Assembly (NCBI GenBank): GCA_009379955.1
Contig: WHST01000055.1
Coordinates: forward strand, 1-39,743
DNA from: Streptosporangiales bacterium
GTDB taxonomy: Bacteria > Actinomycetota > Actinomycetes > Streptosporangiales > WHST01
Direction: 5' to 3'
Length of the DNA stretch: 39,743 nucleotides
The notes under the pieces: generated by a model
What the model was told of the DNA's origin: nothing
Seen by the model: only the letters and a program-made list of their open reading frames with translations
Databases searched by the model: none
Translations under genes and position numbers: made by a program
In this document: piece after piece, positions 39,174 through 39,743 of the stretch
Layout of the letters: each line of letters opens with the position of its first letter
Position numbering within the stretch: the stretch's first letter is position 1

Positions 39174-39743
39174 GTGTTCGAGTCGCTCGGTCGTGCCGTC
39201 CACCGGCTGCGTTGGCTGGTGCTCGCGCTCGCAGCCGCGTTCGTAGTCCTCGGTGGCGCCTGGGGGACGCAGGTCGCCGACCACCTGCGACCCGGCGGCT
39301 TCACGCACACCGACAGCGAGAGCGCCGACGCGCAACGGGTGCTCGAGGACGCGCTCGGCCGCGACGCGACCGACATCCTCGTGCTCTACCGCAGCGACAC
39401 GATGACGGTGGACGACCCATGCTTCGCCGCGGCGGTGCGCGACACGGTGCGCGACCTGCCGAAGGACCTGGTGTCGTCGTCCGCGGATCTCTGGTCGACG
39501 CGGTCACAGCAGTTCGCGTCCACCGACCGGCATGCGACGTACGTCGCGCTCCGGCTGGCGTCCGACGACGACGGGCGGCAGATGGACATCGTCGACGAGC
39601 TGCAGCCGAAGCTCGACGCGCCTGGTCTCACCGAGCAGGTCGGCGGTCAGGCGGCGGTGAACCGCGACGTGAGTGACCAGGTGGGTGAGGACCTCACCCG
39701 TGCCGAGGCGATCTCGCTGCCGGTCGTGTTCGTGCTGCTGGTG
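39174..39743 (+). CDS. MMPL-family RND transporter (5' part, cut by window end)
   Basis: The first 190 codons of an MmpL-type membrane protein, open to the last base. GTG 39174 follows ACGGAGGT. The first helix is at residues 12-30 (RWLVLALAAAFVVLGGAWG), followed by the outer loop with DSESADAQRVLEDALGRDATDILVLYRS and then VGGQAAVNRDVSDQVGEDLTRAEAISLPVVFVLL entering helix 2. This matches the layout of MMPL exporters (700-800 residues) that move lipids, siderophores or drugs. It is divergent from a TetR regulator, a common pairing. Confidence 0.88.
   Translation, partial: MFESLGRAVHRLRWLVLALAAAFVVLGGAWGTQVADHLRPGGFTHTDSESADAQRVLEDALGRDATDILVLYRSDTMTVDDPCFAAAVRDTVRDLPKDLVSSSADLWSTRSQQFASTDRHATYVALRLASDDDGRQMDIVDELQPKLDAPGLTEQVGGQAAVNRDVSDQVGEDLTRAEAISLPVVFVLLV

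Overview
The window is chromosomal DNA from a very GC-rich (roughly 70%) actinomycete. Evidence: GTG/TTG starts, ATGA/GTGA/TTGA gene overlaps, AfsR/SARP regulators with NB-ARC and TPR modules, a DmdR/IdeR-type iron box and several apparently leaderless promoters. Genus cannot be fixed from the sequence. No tRNA, rRNA, CRISPR array, transposase or phage gene was seen; coding is dense on both strands.

Layout. 1-270: non-coding, with inverted and tandem GC-rich repeats. 270-3767: a small type III polyketide cluster: a UbiA prenyltransferase divergent from an overlapping operon of type III PKS, ICMT-type methyltransferase and FAD oxidoreductase, resembling alkylresorcinol/alkylquinone clusters. 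3799-12153: a cytoplasmic SxxK serine hydrolase divergent from a complete Dpp/Opp-type peptide importer (binding protein, two permeases, two ATPases) ending in a glutamine-synthetase-like ligase; together they suggest uptake, hydrolysis and gamma-glutamylation of an amide or amine. 12147-14686: TetR, GT1 glycosyltransferase and hemerythrin-like protein. 14762-20727: two overlapping, paralogous AfsR-like regulators. 20856-23052: MarR, a 37-codon small ORF, and an EmrB/QacA-type exporter. 23374-27865: a ROK regulator divergent from a CUT1 sugar importer without its own ATPase. 27875-29353: a DUF2470 protein divergent from a ribosomal protein S4 gene, sharing an iron box. 29456-31184: MarR convergent with a Bcr/CflA exporter. 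31341-34799: a binding-protein-like protein without signal peptide, a GH15-like protein and an unknown protein. 34807-36138: a bleomycin-hydrolase-type peptidase. 36379-38340: three membrane-anchored proteins sharing a two-cysteine signature, with a second copy of the small ORF. 38345-39743: TetR divergent from an MmpL-type transporter cut by the window end, with a 12-bp-arm operator between them.

The most unusual signal is a ~117-bp cassette present twice (22478-22597, minus strand; 37029-37145, plus strand). Each copy begins on the stop codon of one gene, runs as an open frame of 36-37 codons ending AAMLTLEDGS, and stops on the start codon of the next gene, supplying that gene's Shine-Dalgarno. 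It looks like a mobile or duplicated translational-coupling element. Other observations worth follow-up are the iron-box-controlled S4, a nested 94-bp palindrome at 23240-23333, the Cys-pair protein trio and the glycosyltransferase-hemerythrin operon.
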